Shown here: positions 1-11,564 of the stretch, in pieces
Numbering within the stretch: the first letter of the stretch is position 1
How the letters are laid out: the number at the start of each line of letters is the position of its first letter
Assembly (NCBI RefSeq): GCF_900110575.1
Contig: NZ_FOEF01000002.1
Location: forward strand, 1-64,000
Reading direction: 5' to 3'
Length of the DNA stretch: 64,000 nucleotides
DNA from: Amycolatopsis saalfeldensis
Lineage (GTDB): Bacteria; Actinomycetota; Actinomycetes; Mycobacteriales; Pseudonocardiaceae
Notes under the pieces: model-generated
Database searches by the model: none
The model's input: the letters and a program-made list of their open reading frames with translations, nothing else
Told to the model about the DNA's origin: nothing
Translations under genes and position numbers: made by a program

Positions 1-588
1 GTGGAGTTGAATGCGCGGGCGAATCGGCTGGCGCGGTGGCTCTGTGAGCGGGGTGCTGGTCCGGAGTCGGTGGTCGCGGTGTCGTTACCGCGTTCGGTCG
101 AGTTGGTTGTGGCGTTGTATGCGATTCACAAGGCGGGTGCCGCGTATTTGCCGTTGGATCCGGACTATCCGGTGGCGCGTCGGGAGTTCATGCTGGCTGA
201 TGCGTCTCCGGTGGTGGTGCTGGACGCTGCGGTGGATGTGAGTGGGTATGACGGTTCGGATTTGGGTGTGCGGGTGTCGCCGGAGGCTGCGGCGTATGTG
301 ATTTATACGTCGGGTTCGACGGGGCGTCCGAAGGGGGTGGTGGTGCCGCATTCGGGGATTGTGAATCGTTTGTTGTGGATGCAGGGGGAGTATGGGTTGG
401 CTGGTGATGATCGGGTTTTGCAGAAGACTCCGTCGAGTTTTGATGTGTCGGTGTGGGAGTTTTTCTGGCCGTTGATCACGGGTGCCACGCTTGTGGTGGC
501 GAGGCCGGAGGGGCACAAGGATCCGGCGTATCTGGCTGAGCTGATTCGGACGGCGGGGGTGACGACCGTCCACTTCGTCCCGTCGATG
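1..588 (+). repeat. Duplicated adenylation-domain DNA, copy 1
   Basis: This block inside the NRPS gene is repeated about 3030 bp downstream. Bases 1-95 are identical to 3031-3125, and bases 405-588 match 3435-3618 with only two differences that I can find. A further similar patch lies at about 811-1010 versus 3838-4035. The block is rich in T/G-ending codons (gtg, ttg, ggt), unlike the C-ending codons around it. Similarity falls off sharply after base 588, where the substrate-pocket half begins. Confidence 0.85.
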
Positions 589-3500
589 TTGCGGCTCTTC
601 CTGGAGGAGCCTGCCGCGGTGGGGTGCACCGGTCTGCGGCGGGTGATCTGCAGCGGTGAGGCCCTGCCGTCGGAGCTGGCGTCGCGCTTCCAGGACGTGC
701 TTCCCGCTGGGCTGCACAACCTGTACGGGCCGACTGAGGCTTCGGTCGACGTCACGGCGTTCCGGGTCACCGGGCCGTTCGCCGGTGCGGGGGTTCCGAT
801 CGGGCGGCCGGTGTGGAATACGGGCGCTCAGGTGCTGGATGGGCGGCTGTGTCGGGTTCCGGTGGGAGTGGCGGGGGAGTTGTATTTGTCGGGTGTTCAG
901 TTGGCGCGGGGTTATCTCGCGCGGCCCGGGCTCACTGCTGAGCGGTTTGTGGCGAACCCGTTTGGTGATGGTGGGCGGTTGTATCGCACGGGTGATCTGG
1001 CGCGGTGGACGGCGGGCGGGGTGCTGGAGTTCCTCGGCCGCGCCGACGACCAGGTCAAGGTGCGCGGGTTCCGGGTGGAGCTGGGTGAGATCGAGGCGGC
1101 ACTGACCGAGTGTGACCCGGTCGGGACCGCTGCGGTGATCGCCCGGGAGGACCGGCTGATCGCGTACGTGACCGGTGCGGAGGTTGTCGTCGACGAGCTG
1201 CGGGCGCAGGTCGCGCGGCGGCTGCCCGAGCACATGGTGCCGGCGGCGGTCGTGGTGCTCGGCGAACTGCCCCTCACGCCGAGCGGCAAGCTGGACCGCG
1301 CGGCACTGCCGGACCCGGAGTTCACCGCCGGGGTCGGCCGCTCGGCCCGCGACGACCGTGAGCGGACCCTGATCGGGCTCTTCGCGGACCTGCTCGACGT
1401 GGCCGCCCCGTCGATCGACGACGACTTCTTCGCCCTCGGTGGCCACTCGCTGCTGGTGATGCGGCTCGTCTCGCGGATCCGGGCGGTGCTGGGTGCCGAG
1501 GTGAGCGTGCGCGACGTCTTCGAGGCGCCGACTGTCGCCCGGCTGGTCGAACGATTCGGCGCGCCTGCTTCACGGCCGGAGCTGGAATCGCGGGATCGGC
1601 CGGAGGTGCTGCCGCTCTCGGCCGCGCAACAGCGGCTGTGGTTCCTGCACCAGCTGGAAGGCCCGACCACGACGTACTCGATCCCGTACGCCTGGCGGCT
1701 GACCGGCCCGCTCGGCACCGGAGCGTTGCGTGCCGCCTTCGGCGATGTGGTCGAGCGGCACGAGGTGCTGCGGACGGTGTTCACCGCGCAGGGCGGTGTC
1801 CCGGCACAGCGGGTCCTGGACGAGGCCGTGGTGGATTTCGCGGTGGAACGCGCGGACGTCGCGGCGCGAATCCGGGCCGAAGTGGACATTCCGTTCCGGC
1901 TCGATGAGCCGCCGGTGCGCGTGCGCCTGTTCGAGGCGGGTTCCGAGGAGCACGTCCTGCTGGTGCTGCTGCACCACGTGGTCACCGACGAGTGGTCGGA
2001 AGGCCCGCTGCTGGCCGACCTGACCGTGGCCTATCGCGCCCGGCTGGCCGGTGAGGCTCCTAAGTGGACACCGATGCCCGTCCAGTACGCGGACTATGCC
2101 TTGTGGCATCGGGACTTGCTGTCCGATGTGGAGGAACGGCAGGCCGCCTTCTGGCGTGACCGCCTGGCCGGGCTGCCGGACGAACTGGCGCTGCCCGCGG
2201 ACCGGCCACGGCCGGCGGAGGCGAGCCACCGAGGCGGCACCGTGACGTTCCCGGTGCCCGCCGGGCTCGCGGCCGACCTGCGGGCGCTCGCACGGCGGCA
2301 CGACGTCAGCATGTTCATGCTCGCCCAGGCCGCGGTCGCCGTGCTGCTGCACCGGCTCGGCGCGGGCACGGACATCCCGCTCGGCGCACCGGTGTCCGGC
2401 CGGTCCGACGAGCGGCTGAACGACCTGGTCGGCTTCTTCGTGAACTCGCTGGTGCTGCGCACCGACCTGGCCGGCGACCCGGCGTTCGGCGAGCTGCTGC
2501 GCCGGGTGCGCACGGCCGACCTCGCCGCGTTCGACCACCAGGACCTGCCGTTCGACCGGGTCGTCGAGCTGGCCGACCCGGAACGGTCGCTGGCCCGGCA
2601 CCCGTTGTTCCAGGTCATGGTCGTGTACCTGCCCGAGGCGGGCGGCACACCGGACCTGCCGGGACTCACCGCGACCCGCGAGGAACTGACGTCCGGCGCG
2701 GCGAAGTTCGACCTCGAGTTCGGCTTCCTGGAGCAGTCGGACGGCGGCATCGCCGGCGCGATCGAGTACAGCGCCGACCGGTTCGACCACACCACGGCCG
2801 AGGCGCTCGGCGGCCGGCTGGTGCGGCTGCTGGCCCAGGTCGCTGCCGACCCGGCCGTGCGGATCGGTGCGCTGGATGTGCTGGGTGAGGATGAGTCCGC
2901 GCGGTTGGTTTTGTGGAATGCGACGGCGCGTGGGGTGCCGTGGGTGAGTTTGCCGGAGTTGTTCGAGGGTCAGGTTTCGCGGACGCCGGATGCTGTGGCG
3001 GTGGTTTTCGAGGGGACCACTCTGTCCTATGTGGAGTTGAATGCGCGGGCGAATCGGCTGGCGCGGTGGCTCTGTGAGCGGGGTGCTGGTCCGGAGTCGG
3101 TGGTCGCGGTGTCGTTACCGCGTTCACTTGAGCTGGTTGTGGCGTTGTACGCGATTCACAAGGCGGGTGCCGCGTATCTGCCGTTGGATCCGGATTATCC
3201 GGTGGCGCGTCGGGAATTCATGCTCGCGGACGCGTCCCCGGCGGTGGTCCTGGACGCTCCGGTGGACGTGAGCGCCTATGACGACTCCGACCTGGGCGTT
3301 CGGGTCGACCCGCTGGCGCCGGCGTATGTGATTTACACGTCGGGTTCGACGGGCCACCCCAAGGGGGTGGTGGTGCCTCATGCGGGCATCGTGAACCGCC
3401 TGTTGTGGATGCAGGGGGAGTATGAGCTGGCCTGCGATGATCGGGTTTTGCAGAAGACTCCGTCGAGTTTTGATGTGTCGGTGTGGGAGTTCTTCTGGCC

Positions 3501-6500
3501 GTTGATCACGGGTGCCACGCTTGTGGTGGCGAAGCCGGAGGGGCACAAGGATCCGGCGTATCTGGCTGAGCTGATTCGGACGGCGGGGGTGACGACCGTC
3601 CACTTCGTCCCGTCGATGCTGGAGGTCTGGCTCGCCGAGCCGAAGGCGGCGAACTGCACCGGACTACGCCGAGTGCTGTGCAGCGGTGAGGCGCTGCCCG
3701 CCGACGTGGTGACCCGGTTCCACGAGCTGCTGCCCGCGGAACTGCACAACCTCTACGGCCCCACCGAGGCTTCCGTCGACGTCACAGCAGCACCGGCGCG
3801 GGTGGCGGCGTCCGGACGAGTTCCGATCGGGCGTCCGGTGTGGAATACGGGTGCTCAGGTGCTGGATGCCCAGCTGCGGGCGGTTCCGGTGGGAGTGGTG
3901 GGGGAGTTGTATTTGTCGGGTGTTCAGTTGGCGCGGGGTTATCTTGCGCGGCCGGGTTTGACGGCTGAGCGGTTTGTGGCGAGTCCGTTCGGTGACGGTG
4001 AACGGTTGTATCGCACGGGGGATCTGGCGCGGTGGACGGCGGACGGGGTGCTGGAGTTCCTCGGCCGCGCCGACGACCAGGTCAAGCTCCGGGGCTTCCG
4101 CGTCGAACTAGGGGAGATCGAGGCCGCGCTCGCCGCGCACCCGGCGGTCGCGCAGGCTCGGGTGACTGTCCACGATGGACGACAGCTGGTCGCGTACGTG
4201 GTGCCGGTCAGGGAGACCGTGGACGCCGGGGAACTGCTCGCTCACCTCGCCCGGACGCTGCCCGAGCACATGGTGCCCGCGGCGGTCGTCCCGCTGGAGC
4301 GCTTGCCGCTCGGCCCGAGCGGCAAGCTGGACCGCCGGGCGCTGCCCGCGCCGGAGTTCGAGGTCACCGACGACGCCCCGGCCACCGGTGACGAGGCCAC
4401 CCTGGCGGAGCTGATGGCCGGCGTGCTCGGGCTGCCGAAGGTCGGCGTGCGCGACGACTTCTTCCGCCTCGGCGGGGACAGCATCGTCGCGATGCAGCTG
4501 GTGGCGCGCGCCCGCGAGGCCGGGCTGGTGCTCAGCCCGCGGGACGTGTTCCGGCACCGCACCGTCACCGGGCTCGCCGGGGCGGCGGGCACGCCGCTCG
4601 CCACGCCGGCGACCGGGGACGGCCGTCCGCTGCTGGAGCTGGACGAGGCCGAGCGCGCCGAGCTCGGTTCGGTCGCGGCCGAGGTCTGGCCGCTCACCCC
4701 GTTGCAGTCCGGCCTGCTGTTCCTGGCCACTGTGGACACCGAGGGACCGGACGTCTACACCGTCCAGTTCGGATTCGATCTCACTGGCCCGCTGAACGAG
4801 GCGCGGTTGCACGACGCCGTGCGGAAGCTGTTGGCGCGGCACCCGAACCTGCGCACCAGCTACCGCTACCTCGGCTCCGGCCGCCCGGTCGCGCTTGTCT
4901 CACGCTCGGCCGAGCCCGAATGGCGGGAGACGACCGGCGAGGCGCTGGAGGACGAGCTGGCCCGCGAGCGGCGCCGGTTCGACGTCGAGTCCGGGCCACT
5001 GCTGCGCTTCTTGCTGGTGCGGTTCGGCGAGGACCGGCACCGGCTGGTCGTCTCGCATCAGCACCTGCTGCTCGACGGCTGGTCCGTGCCGCAGCTCCTG
5101 GCGGAACTGTCGGCGCTGTATGCGGGACGTGCGCTGCCCGCCGCGCGGCCGTACCGGGATTACCTCGGCTGGCTGCGCGACCAGGACCGTGAGGCGGCGA
5201 CGGCCGCGTGGCGGGCGGCGTTGGACGGTCTCGCCGAGCCGACCCGCCTCGCCCCGGCGGATCCCGATCGGGCACCGGCCCTGCCGTCGAAGGCCACGGC
5301 CGAGCTGTCCGCCGAGGCGACCGCCGCGCTCACCGCGTTCAGCCGCGAGCGTGGGCTGACGGTGAACACGCTGGTCCAGACCGCGTGGGGGCTGCTCCTC
5401 GCCGCGCAGACCGGGCGTACCGACGTGGTGTTCGGCGCGACTGTCGCCGGACGTCCGCCGGAGCTGCCCGGTGTGGAGCGGATGCTCGGGCTGTTCATCA
5501 ACACCGTGCCGGTGCGGGTGCGGTTCGACCCGGCCGAGCCGCTCGGCGCGGTCTTGGATCGGGTGCAGGAGGAACAGTCCACGCTGCTGGCGCACCAGCA
5601 CGTCGGGCTCGCCGAGATCCAGCGCGAGGCCGGGCTGGGCGAGCTGTTCGACACGCTGATGGTGTTCGAGAGCTACCCCGGCGCGGACGAGGAGCCGGAC
5701 CCCGACGGCCTGCGCGCGGAGATCGTGGACCACCGTGACTCCACGCATTACCCGCTGACCTGGGCCATCGAGCCCGGGGAGCGGCTGCGGCTGACCGCCG
5801 AGTACCGGGCCGATCTGTTCACCGAGGACACCCCCGCCCGGCTGCTCGCCGGGATGGAGCTGCTGCTGGCCGCGATGGTGTCCGATGTGGACCGTCCGGC
5901 CGGGACGGTCGAGGTGCTGCCGGAACCGGACCGGCAGCGGATCCTGCGCGACTGGAACGACACGGCGCTCGAAATCGAACCGGATACCGTCGCCGGGCTG
6001 TTCGAGAAGCAAGTCCGCCGGTCACCGGACGCCGTGGCCGTCGTCGGCGGTGCGTCGTGGACGTACCGCGAGCTGAACGCACGCGCCAACCGGCTCGCCC
6101 GGGCGCTGGTGGAGCTGGACGCCGGCCCGGAGAGCCTGGTCGCGCTGGCGCTGCCGCGCTCGGCCGACCTGCTGCTGGCGATCCTGGCCGTGCACAAGGC
6201 CGGGGCCGCGTACCTGCCGCTGGACCCGGACTACCCGGCCGAGCGGCTGGCCGCGATGCTCGTCGACGCCCGGCCCGGGCTCCTGCTGACCGTGCCGGAG
6301 CTGAGGCCCGCGCTGCCCGAGGTCACCGACACCGTGCTGCTGCCGGACCTGCTGGCCGTCGGCCTGCCGGACACGGACCTCGGCCAGGACGACCGGCTCC
6401 GGCCGTTGCTGCCCGGCCACCCGGCGTACGTGATCTACACCTCCGGCTCCACCGGCACGCCGAAGGGCGTGGTGGTGACGCACGCGAGCGTGGTGAACCT

Positions 6501-9135
6501 CTTCCACAGCCACCGGGAGACGCTCTACCGGCCGGCCGTCGAACGCACCGGGCGCGCGCAACTCAACGTGGGGCACGCCTGGTCGTTCTCCTTCGACGCC
6601 TCCTGGCAGCCGCAGCTGTGGCTGCTCGACGGGCACGCCGTGCACGTCGTCGGCGACGAGGCGCGGCGGGACCCCGAGCTGCTGGCCGGGCAGATCCGCC
6701 GCGACGGGTTCGACTTCATCGAGGTCACGCCGTCGTTCTTCGCGCAGATGGCCGACGCCGGGCTGCTGGACGGTGAACGCTGCCCGCTCGCCGTCGTCGG
6801 GGTCGGAGGTGAGGCGGTGCCGGACGCGCTCTGGCGGCGGCTGGCCGCGCTGCCCGGCACCGAGGCGTTCAACCTGTACGGCCCGACCGAGTCCACTGTG
6901 GACGCGCTGGTGGCGCGGATCGGGGACAGCGAGCGCCCGCTCGTCGGCCGCCCGGTCGCGAACACCCGGGCGTACGTGCTGGACGGGGCGTTGCGCCCGG
7001 TCGCGACGGGCGTCACGGGCGAGCTGTACCTCGCGGGCGGCGGGCTGGCGCGGGGTTACCTCGGCCGGCCGGAGCTGACGGCGGAGCGGTTCGTCGCCGA
7101 TCCGTCCGGCCCGCCCGGCGCCCGCATGTACCGCACGGGCGACCTCGCGCGGTGGACGGCCGACGGGCGGCTCGACTTCGGCGGCCGCGCCGACGACCAG
7201 GCGAAGATCCGCGGCTTCCGGGTGGAGCCCGCTGAGGTCGAGGCGGCGCTGGACCGGCACCCGGCCGTCGCGCGGAGCGTGGTCGTGGTGCGGGAAGACC
7301 GCGTCAAGCAGCTGGTGGCCTACGTGGTTCCTTCGTCCGAAGTGGATGCCGGGGAGCTGCGGCGGCACGCGGCCGGGACGTTGCCGGATTACCTTGTGCC
7401 CGCTGCGTTCGTGGTGCTGGAGGCGCTGCCGGTGCTGGCGAACGGGAAGCTCGACCGGGCCGCGCTGCCCGCGCCGGACTTCACGGAGCTGGCCGGCGGG
7501 CGGGCGCCGTCGACCGACCGGGAGCGCGCGTTGTGCACGATGTTCGGTGACGTGCTCGGGGTGCCGGGCCTGGGCGTCGACGACGACTTCTTCGCCCTCG
7601 GCGGCGACAGCATCGTCGCGATGCAGCTGGTCAGCCGCGCTCGCACCGCCGGGCTGCGGATCTCGCCGCGCGAGGTGTTTCGGCACCGCACGGTGGCCGG
7701 GCTCGCCGAGGTCGCTGCCGAGGTGGTCGCCCCGGCTGTCTCCGACGACGGCACGGGCACGGTCGGGCTGACGCCGATCATGCACGCGATGCGCGAGCTG
7801 GGCGGGCCGATCGCCGGGTACCACCAGGCGGCGCTGCTGCTGACGCCCGCGGGCATGACCGGGGACCAGCTGACGGCGGTGGTGCAGGCCGTCGCCGACC
7901 GTCACCCGATGCTGCGCGCGCGGCTGGACCGGTCCACGGCCCGGTGGGCGCTGCAGGTGCCGGGGCCGGTGGACGTCGGGGATTGGGTGTCTGCAGTGGA
8001 CGTCCGGGGGGTGGCCGAGCTGGGGCCGGTCATCGCGGCCGAGGCGGTGGCCACCCGCGCGCGGCTCGACCCGGACGCCGGCGCGATGCTGCGGGCGACC
8101 TGGTTCGACGCGGGCGACGGCGCCGGCCGGCTGCTGGTGCTGATCCACCACCTGGTGATCGACGGCGTCTCGTGGCGGGTGCTGCTGCCGGACTTCGCGG
8201 CGGCGTGGGAGGCGGTCTCGGCGGGCCGGGTGGTCTCACTGCCCACTGTGGACACGTCGTTCCGGCGCTGGTCCGACGAGCTGGCGGCGCGGGCGACGTC
8301 GCCGGAGCGCGAGGCGGAGCTGGACCGGTGGCGCGCGGTGCTGGGCAGTGCCGTGCCGCTCCCGCTGGACCGTCCGCTCGACCCGGCCCGCGACGTCGAG
8401 TCCACTCTGGACGGCCTGGCGCTGACCCTGCCGGCGGAGCTGACCGGGCCGCTGCTGGGCCGCGTGCCCGCGGCGTTCCGGGCGACGGTGAACGACGTGC
8501 TGCTCACCGGCCTCGCGCTGGCGGTCGCCGACTGGCGCCGTCGGCGGGGCTCGGACGGTGCGGCGACCCTGGTCGACCTCGAGGGCCACGGCCGCGAGGA
8601 CGAGCTGGCGGGCGGGACCGACCTGTCCCGGACCGTCGGCTGGTTCACCAGCGTGGTGCCGGTGCGCCTCGACCTCGGTGCCGTCGACGTGGCCGACGCG
8701 CTCGCGGGCGGCCCGGCGGCCGGGGCCGCGCTGGAGCGGGTGCGGGCGGAGCTGGACGCGCCGCCCGCAGGCGGGACCGGGTTCGGGCTGCTGCGGCACC
8801 TCAACCCGGTGACCGGGCCGGAGTTGGCGGCGCTGCCGCGGCCGGAGATCGAGTTCAACTACATGGGCCGGTTCGGCCACGCCGACTCGGCGGACTGGGC
8901 GTACGCGCCCGAGGCGGACGCGGCGGACCTCGGCGCCGACCCGGGCAAGCGCGTCTCGCACGCGCTGACCGTCAACGCGCTCACCGAGGACAAGCCGGAA
9001 GGGCCGGCACTGGCGGCCTACTGGTCGTGGCCCTCGGCCGTCGCCACGCCGGACGCGGTCCGCGATCTGGCCGAGACGTGGTTCCGCGCGCTGGAGGCAC
9101 TGATCCGCCGCGCGGCCGTGCTGGACGAGAACTGA
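1..9135 (+). CDS. Non-ribosomal peptide synthetase, 3' part (A-PCP-C-A-PCP-C-A-PCP-E)
   Basis: The gene enters from the left edge inside an adenylation domain; 3044 residues are visible. Order: A1 (1-~440), PCP1 (GGHSL, Ser483), C1 (~538-960, HHVVTDE at 658-664), A2 (~985-1450), PCP2 (GGDSI, Ser1494), C2 (~1562-1975, QHLLLDG at 1687-1693), A3 (~2000-2490), PCP3 (GGDSI, Ser2537), and an E domain (~2580-3035, HHLVIDG at 2716-2722, later NYMGRF). By the Stachelhaus positions A1 reads DVWHISLVDK and A2 DVWHLSLVDK, both serine-type. A3 reads DAQEGGLVDK, which I cannot assign; Glu at position 278 also occurs in ornithine codes, so a basic residue is a guess. There is no thioesterase, and the C-terminal E domain implies hand-over to another NRPS outside the window. 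A hydroxamate-type siderophore is plausible but unproven. Parts of A1 and A2 are nearly identical in DNA and differ in codon use from the rest. Confidence 0.95.
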   Translation: MELNARANRLARWLCERGAGPESVVAVSLPRSVELVVALYAIHKAGAAYLPLDPDYPVARREFMLADASPVVVLDAAVDVSGYDGSDLGVRVSPEAAAYVIYTSGSTGRPKGVVVPHSGIVNRLLWMQGEYGLAGDDRVLQKTPSSFDVSVWEFFWPLITGATLVVARPEGHKDPAYLAELIRTAGVTTVHFVPSMLRLFLEEPAAVGCTGLRRVICSGEALPSELASRFQDVLPAGLHNLYGPTEASVDVTAFRVTGPFAGAGVPIGRPVWNTGAQVLDGRLCRVPVGVAGELYLSGVQLARGYLARPGLTAERFVANPFGDGGRLYRTGDLARWTAGGVLEFLGRADDQVKVRGFRVELGEIEAALTECDPVGTAAVIAREDRLIAYVTGAEVVVDELRAQVARRLPEHMVPAAVVVLGELPLTPSGKLDRAALPDPEFTAGVGRSARDDRERTLIGLFADLLDVAAPSIDDDFFALGGHSLLVMRLVSRIRAVLGAEVSVRDVFEAPTVARLVERFGAPASRPELESRDRPEVLPLSAAQQRLWFLHQLEGPTTTYSIPYAWRLTGPLGTGALRAAFGDVVERHEVLRTVFTAQGGVPAQRVLDEAVVDFAVERADVAARIRAEVDIPFRLDEPPVRVRLFEAGSEEHVLLVLLHHVVTDEWSEGPLLADLTVAYRARLAGEAPKWTPMPVQYADYALWHRDLLSDVEERQAAFWRDRLAGLPDELALPADRPRPAEASHRGGTVTFPVPAGLAADLRALARRHDVSMFMLAQAAVAVLLHRLGAGTDIPLGAPVSGRSDERLNDLVGFFVNSLVLRTDLAGDPAFGELLRRVRTADLAAFDHQDLPFDRVVELADPERSLARHPLFQVMVVYLPEAGGTPDLPGLTATREELTSGAAKFDLEFGFLEQSDGGIAGAIEYSADRFDHTTAEALGGRLVRLLAQVAADPAVRIGALDVLGEDESARLVLWNATARGVPWVSLPELFEGQVSRTPDAVAVVFEGTTLSYVELNARANRLARWLCERGAGPESVVAVSLPRSLELVVALYAIHKAGAAYLPLDPDYPVARREFMLADASPAVVLDAPVDVSAYDDSDLGVRVDPLAPAYVIYTSGSTGHPKGVVVPHAGIVNRLLWMQGEYELACDDRVLQKTPSSFDVSVWEFFWPLITGATLVVAKPEGHKDPAYLAELIRTAGVTTVHFVPSMLEVWLAEPKAANCTGLRRVLCSGEALPADVVTRFHELLPAELHNLYGPTEASVDVTAAPARVAASGRVPIGRPVWNTGAQVLDAQLRAVPVGVVGELYLSGVQLARGYLARPGLTAERFVASPFGDGERLYRTGDLARWTADGVLEFLGRADDQVKLRGFRVELGEIEAALAAHPAVAQARVTVHDGRQLVAYVVPVRETVDAGELLAHLARTLPEHMVPAAVVPLERLPLGPSGKLDRRALPAPEFEVTDDAPATGDEATLAELMAGVLGLPKVGVRDDFFRLGGDSIVAMQLVARAREAGLVLSPRDVFRHRTVTGLAGAAGTPLATPATGDGRPLLELDEAERAELGSVAAEVWPLTPLQSGLLFLATVDTEGPDVYTVQFGFDLTGPLNEARLHDAVRKLLARHPNLRTSYRYLGSGRPVALVSRSAEPEWRETTGEALEDELARERRRFDVESGPLLRFLLVRFGEDRHRLVVSHQHLLLDGWSVPQLLAELSALYAGRALPAARPYRDYLGWLRDQDREAATAAWRAALDGLAEPTRLAPADPDRAPALPSKATAELSAEATAALTAFSRERGLTVNTLVQTAWGLLLAAQTGRTDVVFGATVAGRPPELPGVERMLGLFINTVPVRVRFDPAEPLGAVLDRVQEEQSTLLAHQHVGLAEIQREAGLGELFDTLMVFESYPGADEEPDPDGLRAEIVDHRDSTHYPLTWAIEPGERLRLTAEYRADLFTEDTPARLLAGMELLLAAMVSDVDRPAGTVEVLPEPDRQRILRDWNDTALEIEPDTVAGLFEKQVRRSPDAVAVVGGASWTYRELNARANRLARALVELDAGPESLVALALPRSADLLLAILAVHKAGAAYLPLDPDYPAERLAAMLVDARPGLLLTVPELRPALPEVTDTVLLPDLLAVGLPDTDLGQDDRLRPLLPGHPAYVIYTSGSTGTPKGVVVTHASVVNLFHSHRETLYRPAVERTGRAQLNVGHAWSFSFDASWQPQLWLLDGHAVHVVGDEARRDPELLAGQIRRDGFDFIEVTPSFFAQMADAGLLDGERCPLAVVGVGGEAVPDALWRRLAALPGTEAFNLYGPTESTVDALVARIGDSERPLVGRPVANTRAYVLDGALRPVATGVTGELYLAGGGLARGYLGRPELTAERFVADPSGPPGARMYRTGDLARWTADGRLDFGGRADDQAKIRGFRVEPAEVEAALDRHPAVARSVVVVREDRVKQLVAYVVPSSEVDAGELRRHAAGTLPDYLVPAAFVVLEALPVLANGKLDRAALPAPDFTELAGGRAPSTDRERALCTMFGDVLGVPGLGVDDDFFALGGDSIVAMQLVSRARTAGLRISPREVFRHRTVAGLAEVAAEVVAPAVSDDGTGTVGLTPIMHAMRELGGPIAGYHQAALLLTPAGMTGDQLTAVVQAVADRHPMLRARLDRSTARWALQVPGPVDVGDWVSAVDVRGVAELGPVIAAEAVATRARLDPDAGAMLRATWFDAGDGAGRLLVLIHHLVIDGVSWRVLLPDFAAAWEAVSAGRVVSLPTVDTSFRRWSDELAARATSPEREAELDRWRAVLGSAVPLPLDRPLDPARDVESTLDGLALTLPAELTGPLLGRVPAAFRATVNDVLLTGLALAVADWRRRRGSDGAATLVDLEGHGREDELAGGTDLSRTVGWFTSVVPVRLDLGAVDVADALAGGPAAGAALERVRAELDAPPAGGTGFGLLRHLNPVTGPELAALPRPEIEFNYMGRFGHADSADWAYAPEADAADLGADPGKRVSHALTVNALTEDKPEGPALAAYWSWPSAVATPDAVRDLAETWFRALEALIRRAAVLDEN
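3031..3618 (+). repeat. Duplicated adenylation-domain DNA, copy 2
   Basis: Second copy of the A-domain block, in module 2. The low-C third-position style already begins near 2870, at the end of C1. The two copies are closest at 3031-3125 and 3435-3618, with more divergent sequence between. This fits recent intragenic duplication or gene conversion between the two serine-type A domains. Confidence 0.85.
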
Positions 9136-9155
9136 AGCAGGGAAAGGAAATGCAG

Positions 9156-9374
9156 ATGACGAACCCGTTCGAGAACCCCGATGGCACCTACCTGGTGCTG
9201 GTGAACGACGAAGGCCAGCACAGCCTGTGGCCCGAGTTCGTCGCCGTCCCGGCGGGCTGGCGCACGGCCTTCGGGCCAGGCCCGCGTCAGGACTGCCTCG
9301 ACCACGTCGAGCGGAACTGGACCGACCTGCGGCCGAAGTCGCTGATCGAGGCCATGGAATCCGAGCCGCGCTGA
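9156..9374 (+). CDS. MbtH-family NRPS accessory protein
   Basis: A 72-residue protein starting [12 protein letters not shown], with the family's conserved W and P positions ([26 protein letters not shown]). MbtH-like proteins bind adenylation domains and are needed for folding or activity of many actinobacterial NRPSs, so its partner is presumably the NRPS ending 20 bp upstream. An in-frame ATG at 9150 exists, but AAAGGA at 9143-9148 sits at ribosome-binding distance only from the ATG at 9156, and the family normally begins MTNPF. It is the last gene of the NRPS operon in this window. Confidence 0.95.
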   Translation: MTNPFENPDGTYLVLVNDEGQHSLWPEFVAVPAGWRTAFGPGPRQDCLDHVERNWTDLRPKSLIEAMESEPR

Positions 9375-9389
9375 AGGGCGCCGGCCGCG

Positions 9390-9416
9390 CGCCCGGGTCA
9401 AGACCTGACCCGGGCG
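9390..9416. terminator. Convergent-gene hairpin terminator
   Basis: A perfect 11-bp inverted repeat (CGCCCGGGTCA / TGACCCGGGCG) with a 5-nt loop AGACC lies between the converging mbtH and phosphoesterase genes. It has no U-tract, as is usual in high-GC actinobacteria, and could serve both strands. Confidence 0.7.
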
Positions 9417-9426
9417 GGCGAGGGGG

Positions 9427-10281
9427 TCAGCCCCAGATGTCGGTGATCGGCGTCGCCGAGGCGCTCTGGCCCGCGTGAGAGAGGCCGTACGCGTCCTCGA
9501 TGGTGCGAAGAACGTTGTAGTGGCTGATGTTTTCGCTGTAGTTGCCGGTGGTGACGCCGGCGCCGGTGATGATGGTCGGGATCTGGTTGTCCGGCCCGTT
9601 GTCGTCCTCGTCGAAGGTCAGCACGAAGACGCTGTTGTGCGTCTTGGCCCACTGGACGTAGCCGTCGAGGTTCTGCTTCAGCCAGCTGTCACCCTGGGCG
9701 ACGGTGCCGTCGTGCATGTCGTTGTCGAGGTTCGGGACGACGAAGGACACCGCGGGCAGCTTCGTGTAGTCGGTCGGGAAGCTGTCGAAGGTGAGGTTGC
9801 TGGTGGCGGGCACGTCGGCGAAGTCGACCCACGGGTTGTGCTTGCGCGCGTACGGGCCCGAGGTGCAGCCGGTGTAGCCGTCGCTCGGCATGCTTTCCGA
9901 GTACCCGGCGAAGGTCAGGTTCGCCGCGAGTGTTTCGCCCCCGAGGTCGGCGGTCGTGAACGCCGTCTTGGGGCAGGTGTCGTTGGTGACGCCCTGTGCC
10001 GACCCGGAGAACAGGGCGAGGTAGTTGGGCTGGCTGGGGTGGGTGATCGCGTGGGAGTTCGTGAAGTTGGCGCCCTGCTGGGACAAGCCGGTGATGTACG
10101 GCGCGTCCGGGCTGCCGACGATTTCACCCTGGGCGTGGTTCTCGTCGATCAGGACGACGATGTGGTCCGGCCGGGGGACGGCGGCGTGGGTGGCCGCGCT
10201 GGCGGTGGCGGTCGTGAGCGCGGTGGCGGCGATCAGCACGAGGGCGCCGGACGCGGCGCGTTTCGCGGGTGACAAGGACAT
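9427..10281 (-). CDS. Secreted phosphoesterase (acid phosphatase / phospholipase C-like family)
   Basis: A 284-residue protein with an N-terminal signal sequence (basic start, then an Ala/Leu/Thr-rich core ending near ASA) and the phosphoesterase fold: VVLIDENHAQG (metal-binding D/E-N), SHAITHPSQPNYLALFSG, and near the C-terminus LTFDEDDNGPDNQIPTII. It should hydrolyse phosphomonoesters or diesters outside the cell; the substrate is unknown. I chose the ATG at 10281 because AGGAG lies about six bases upstream and the signal peptide starts there; a longer reading frame to 10422 adds 47 residues with no family character. It is convergent with mbtH. Confidence 0.85.
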   Translation of the reverse strand: MSLSPAKRAASGALVLIAATALTTATASAATHAAVPRPDHIVVLIDENHAQGEIVGSPDAPYITGLSQQGANFTNSHAITHPSQPNYLALFSGSAQGVTNDTCPKTAFTTADLGGETLAANLTFAGYSESMPSDGYTGCTSGPYARKHNPWVDFADVPATSNLTFDSFPTDYTKLPAVSFVVPNLDNDMHDGTVAQGDSWLKQNLDGYVQWAKTHNSVFVLTFDEDDNGPDNQIPTIITGAGVTTGNYSENISHYNVLRTIEDAYGLSHAGQSASATPITDIWG

Positions 10282-10625
10282 TCGGGCTCCTGTTCCGGTC
10301 GAGCACGGTAGTGGGATCGGTGAGCACGGTGAGATCGCGGTGGACCCCTCGGCGATCGGTCGGGATCGTGTCAGGACCGGCCGACAGAAAGTAGCGACTT
10401 TCGTCGAAGAACGGTTAAGCAAAAACAGAATTTGCCTTCGGCGGACCGGCGCCGGGCAAGCGATCGGTTAACGCAGGGCAAGGTCACGGTTTAACCCGGA
10501 CATTCCGTCCGGAAGGCGGGTCTCGGCCAGGTTCCGTTCGGCTCCCGTTCACCGGGTGCGCCTGCAGAAGGACATGTACTATCCCTAGGTTTCTCACGCG
10601 CATCGCACAACCAGGGTGAGGAGCT
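10282..10625. promoter_or_regulatory. Divergent intergenic region with TTAACC-like motifs
   Basis: This 344-bp gap separates the minus-strand phosphoesterase from the plus-strand ABC operon. TTAAC-type words occur near 10413 (GGTTAAG), 10465 (GGTTAACG) and 10490 (GTTTAACCC), an AT-rich cluster in otherwise GC-rich DNA. A possible -10 hexamer TACTAT is at 10577-10582, ahead of the ABC operon. No ORF with coding character is visible. The motifs recall phosphate-regulon boxes only loosely. Confidence 0.35.
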
Positions 10626-11564
10626 ATGGGCAGACCTGCCGCAGTCCGGGCTCAGGGGATCACCAAGTGCTTCGGCGACGTCGTCGCACTCGACGGAGTC
10701 GACCTCGACGTGGCGCCGGGGCAGATCCACGGGCTGGCCGGCCCGAACGGCGCCGGCAAGACCACGTTGCTCGGGTTGCTGCTGGGCCTGGCGCTGCCCG
10801 ACGACGGCAGCCTGGAAATCCTCGGCACGCCGGTGAAGCGGGCGCTGGCCGCTCCCGACGGTGTCGCCGGTTTCGTCGACGGGCCGGGCCTCTACCCCTC
10901 GCTCACCGCCCGGCAGAACCTCGCCGCGCTGGCCGCTTTGCGCGGCGGCGCGCGGACGGCGGGGATCGACGACGTGCTCGGCGAGGTCGGGCTCACCGAC
11001 GTCGCCGACGACCGGGTCCGCGGGTTCTCCCTCGGCATGCGCCAGCGCCTCGGGCTGGCGGCCGCGCTGCTCACCCGGCCCCGGCTGCTGGTGCTCGACG
11101 AGCCGGCCAACGGCCTCGACCCGGCCGGCAAGAAGCACGTGCACGGCGTCCTCACCCGGCTCGCGGACCAGGGCGCCACGGTGGTGCTTTCCAGCCACCG
11201 CATGGACGACCTCGAAGCGCTGTGCTCGGAGGTCACCATCGTGGCCACCGGACGCGTGGTCTTCACCGGCCCCCTGGCCAAGCTGTCGGCCGAAAGCGGT
11301 GAACTCGACTACCGGCTGCGCACCTCCGACCCGGAAGCCGCGCGTCGCCTGGCCGCCGGGGTGCCGCGGCTGCGGATCGCCGAGGACAGCGGGACCCGGC
11401 CGGACGCCGAGGTGCTGGTGGTGTGCGGGCCGGTGCCCGCCCTCGACGAACTGGTGGTGCGGCTGGTGCGCGAGGGCGTCGCCGTGCGCGAACTCGCTCC
11501 CGTGGTGTCGCCGCTCGAAGCCGCTTTCCTCGCCCTGACCGAGCAGCGGGAGACCAGCCGATGA
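10626..11564 (+). CDS. ABC transporter ATP-binding protein (DrrA/CcmA-type)
   Basis: A 312-residue ABC ATPase: Walker A GPNGAGKT near residue 40, signature FSLGMRQRL, Walker B LLVLDEP and the H-loop SSH. The C-terminal ~90 residues form the extra domain seen in ABC-2 type ATPases. It should energise the membrane protein encoded by the next gene, whose start overlaps its stop (ATGA). GTGAGGAG lies just upstream of the ATG. The first gene of a three-gene operon that ends with a beta-propeller/phosphatase protein. The substrate is unknown. Confidence 0.93.
   Translation: MGRPAAVRAQGITKCFGDVVALDGVDLDVAPGQIHGLAGPNGAGKTTLLGLLLGLALPDDGSLEILGTPVKRALAAPDGVAGFVDGPGLYPSLTARQNLAALAALRGGARTAGIDDVLGEVGLTDVADDRVRGFSLGMRQRLGLAAALLTRPRLLVLDEPANGLDPAGKKHVHGVLTRLADQGATVVLSSHRMDDLEALCSEVTIVATGRVVFTGPLAKLSAESGELDYRLRTSDPEAARRLAAGVPRLRIAEDSGTRPDAEVLVVCGPVPALDELVVRLVREGVAVRELAPVVSPLEAAFLALTEQRETSR

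Noticed and set aside
6022..8151. A 709-codon open frame on the minus strand inside the NRPS gene
   Set aside because: It is the reverse-frame shadow of GC-rich coding DNA; it is Arg/Pro/Gln/His-rich with no motif, while the plus strand encodes clear NRPS domains.
10405..10505. Phosphate-regulon PHO boxes before the phosphoesterase gene
   Set aside because: TTAAC-type words occur but do not form the GTTCACC direct repeats with 11-bp spacing, so I list them only as AT-rich motifs.
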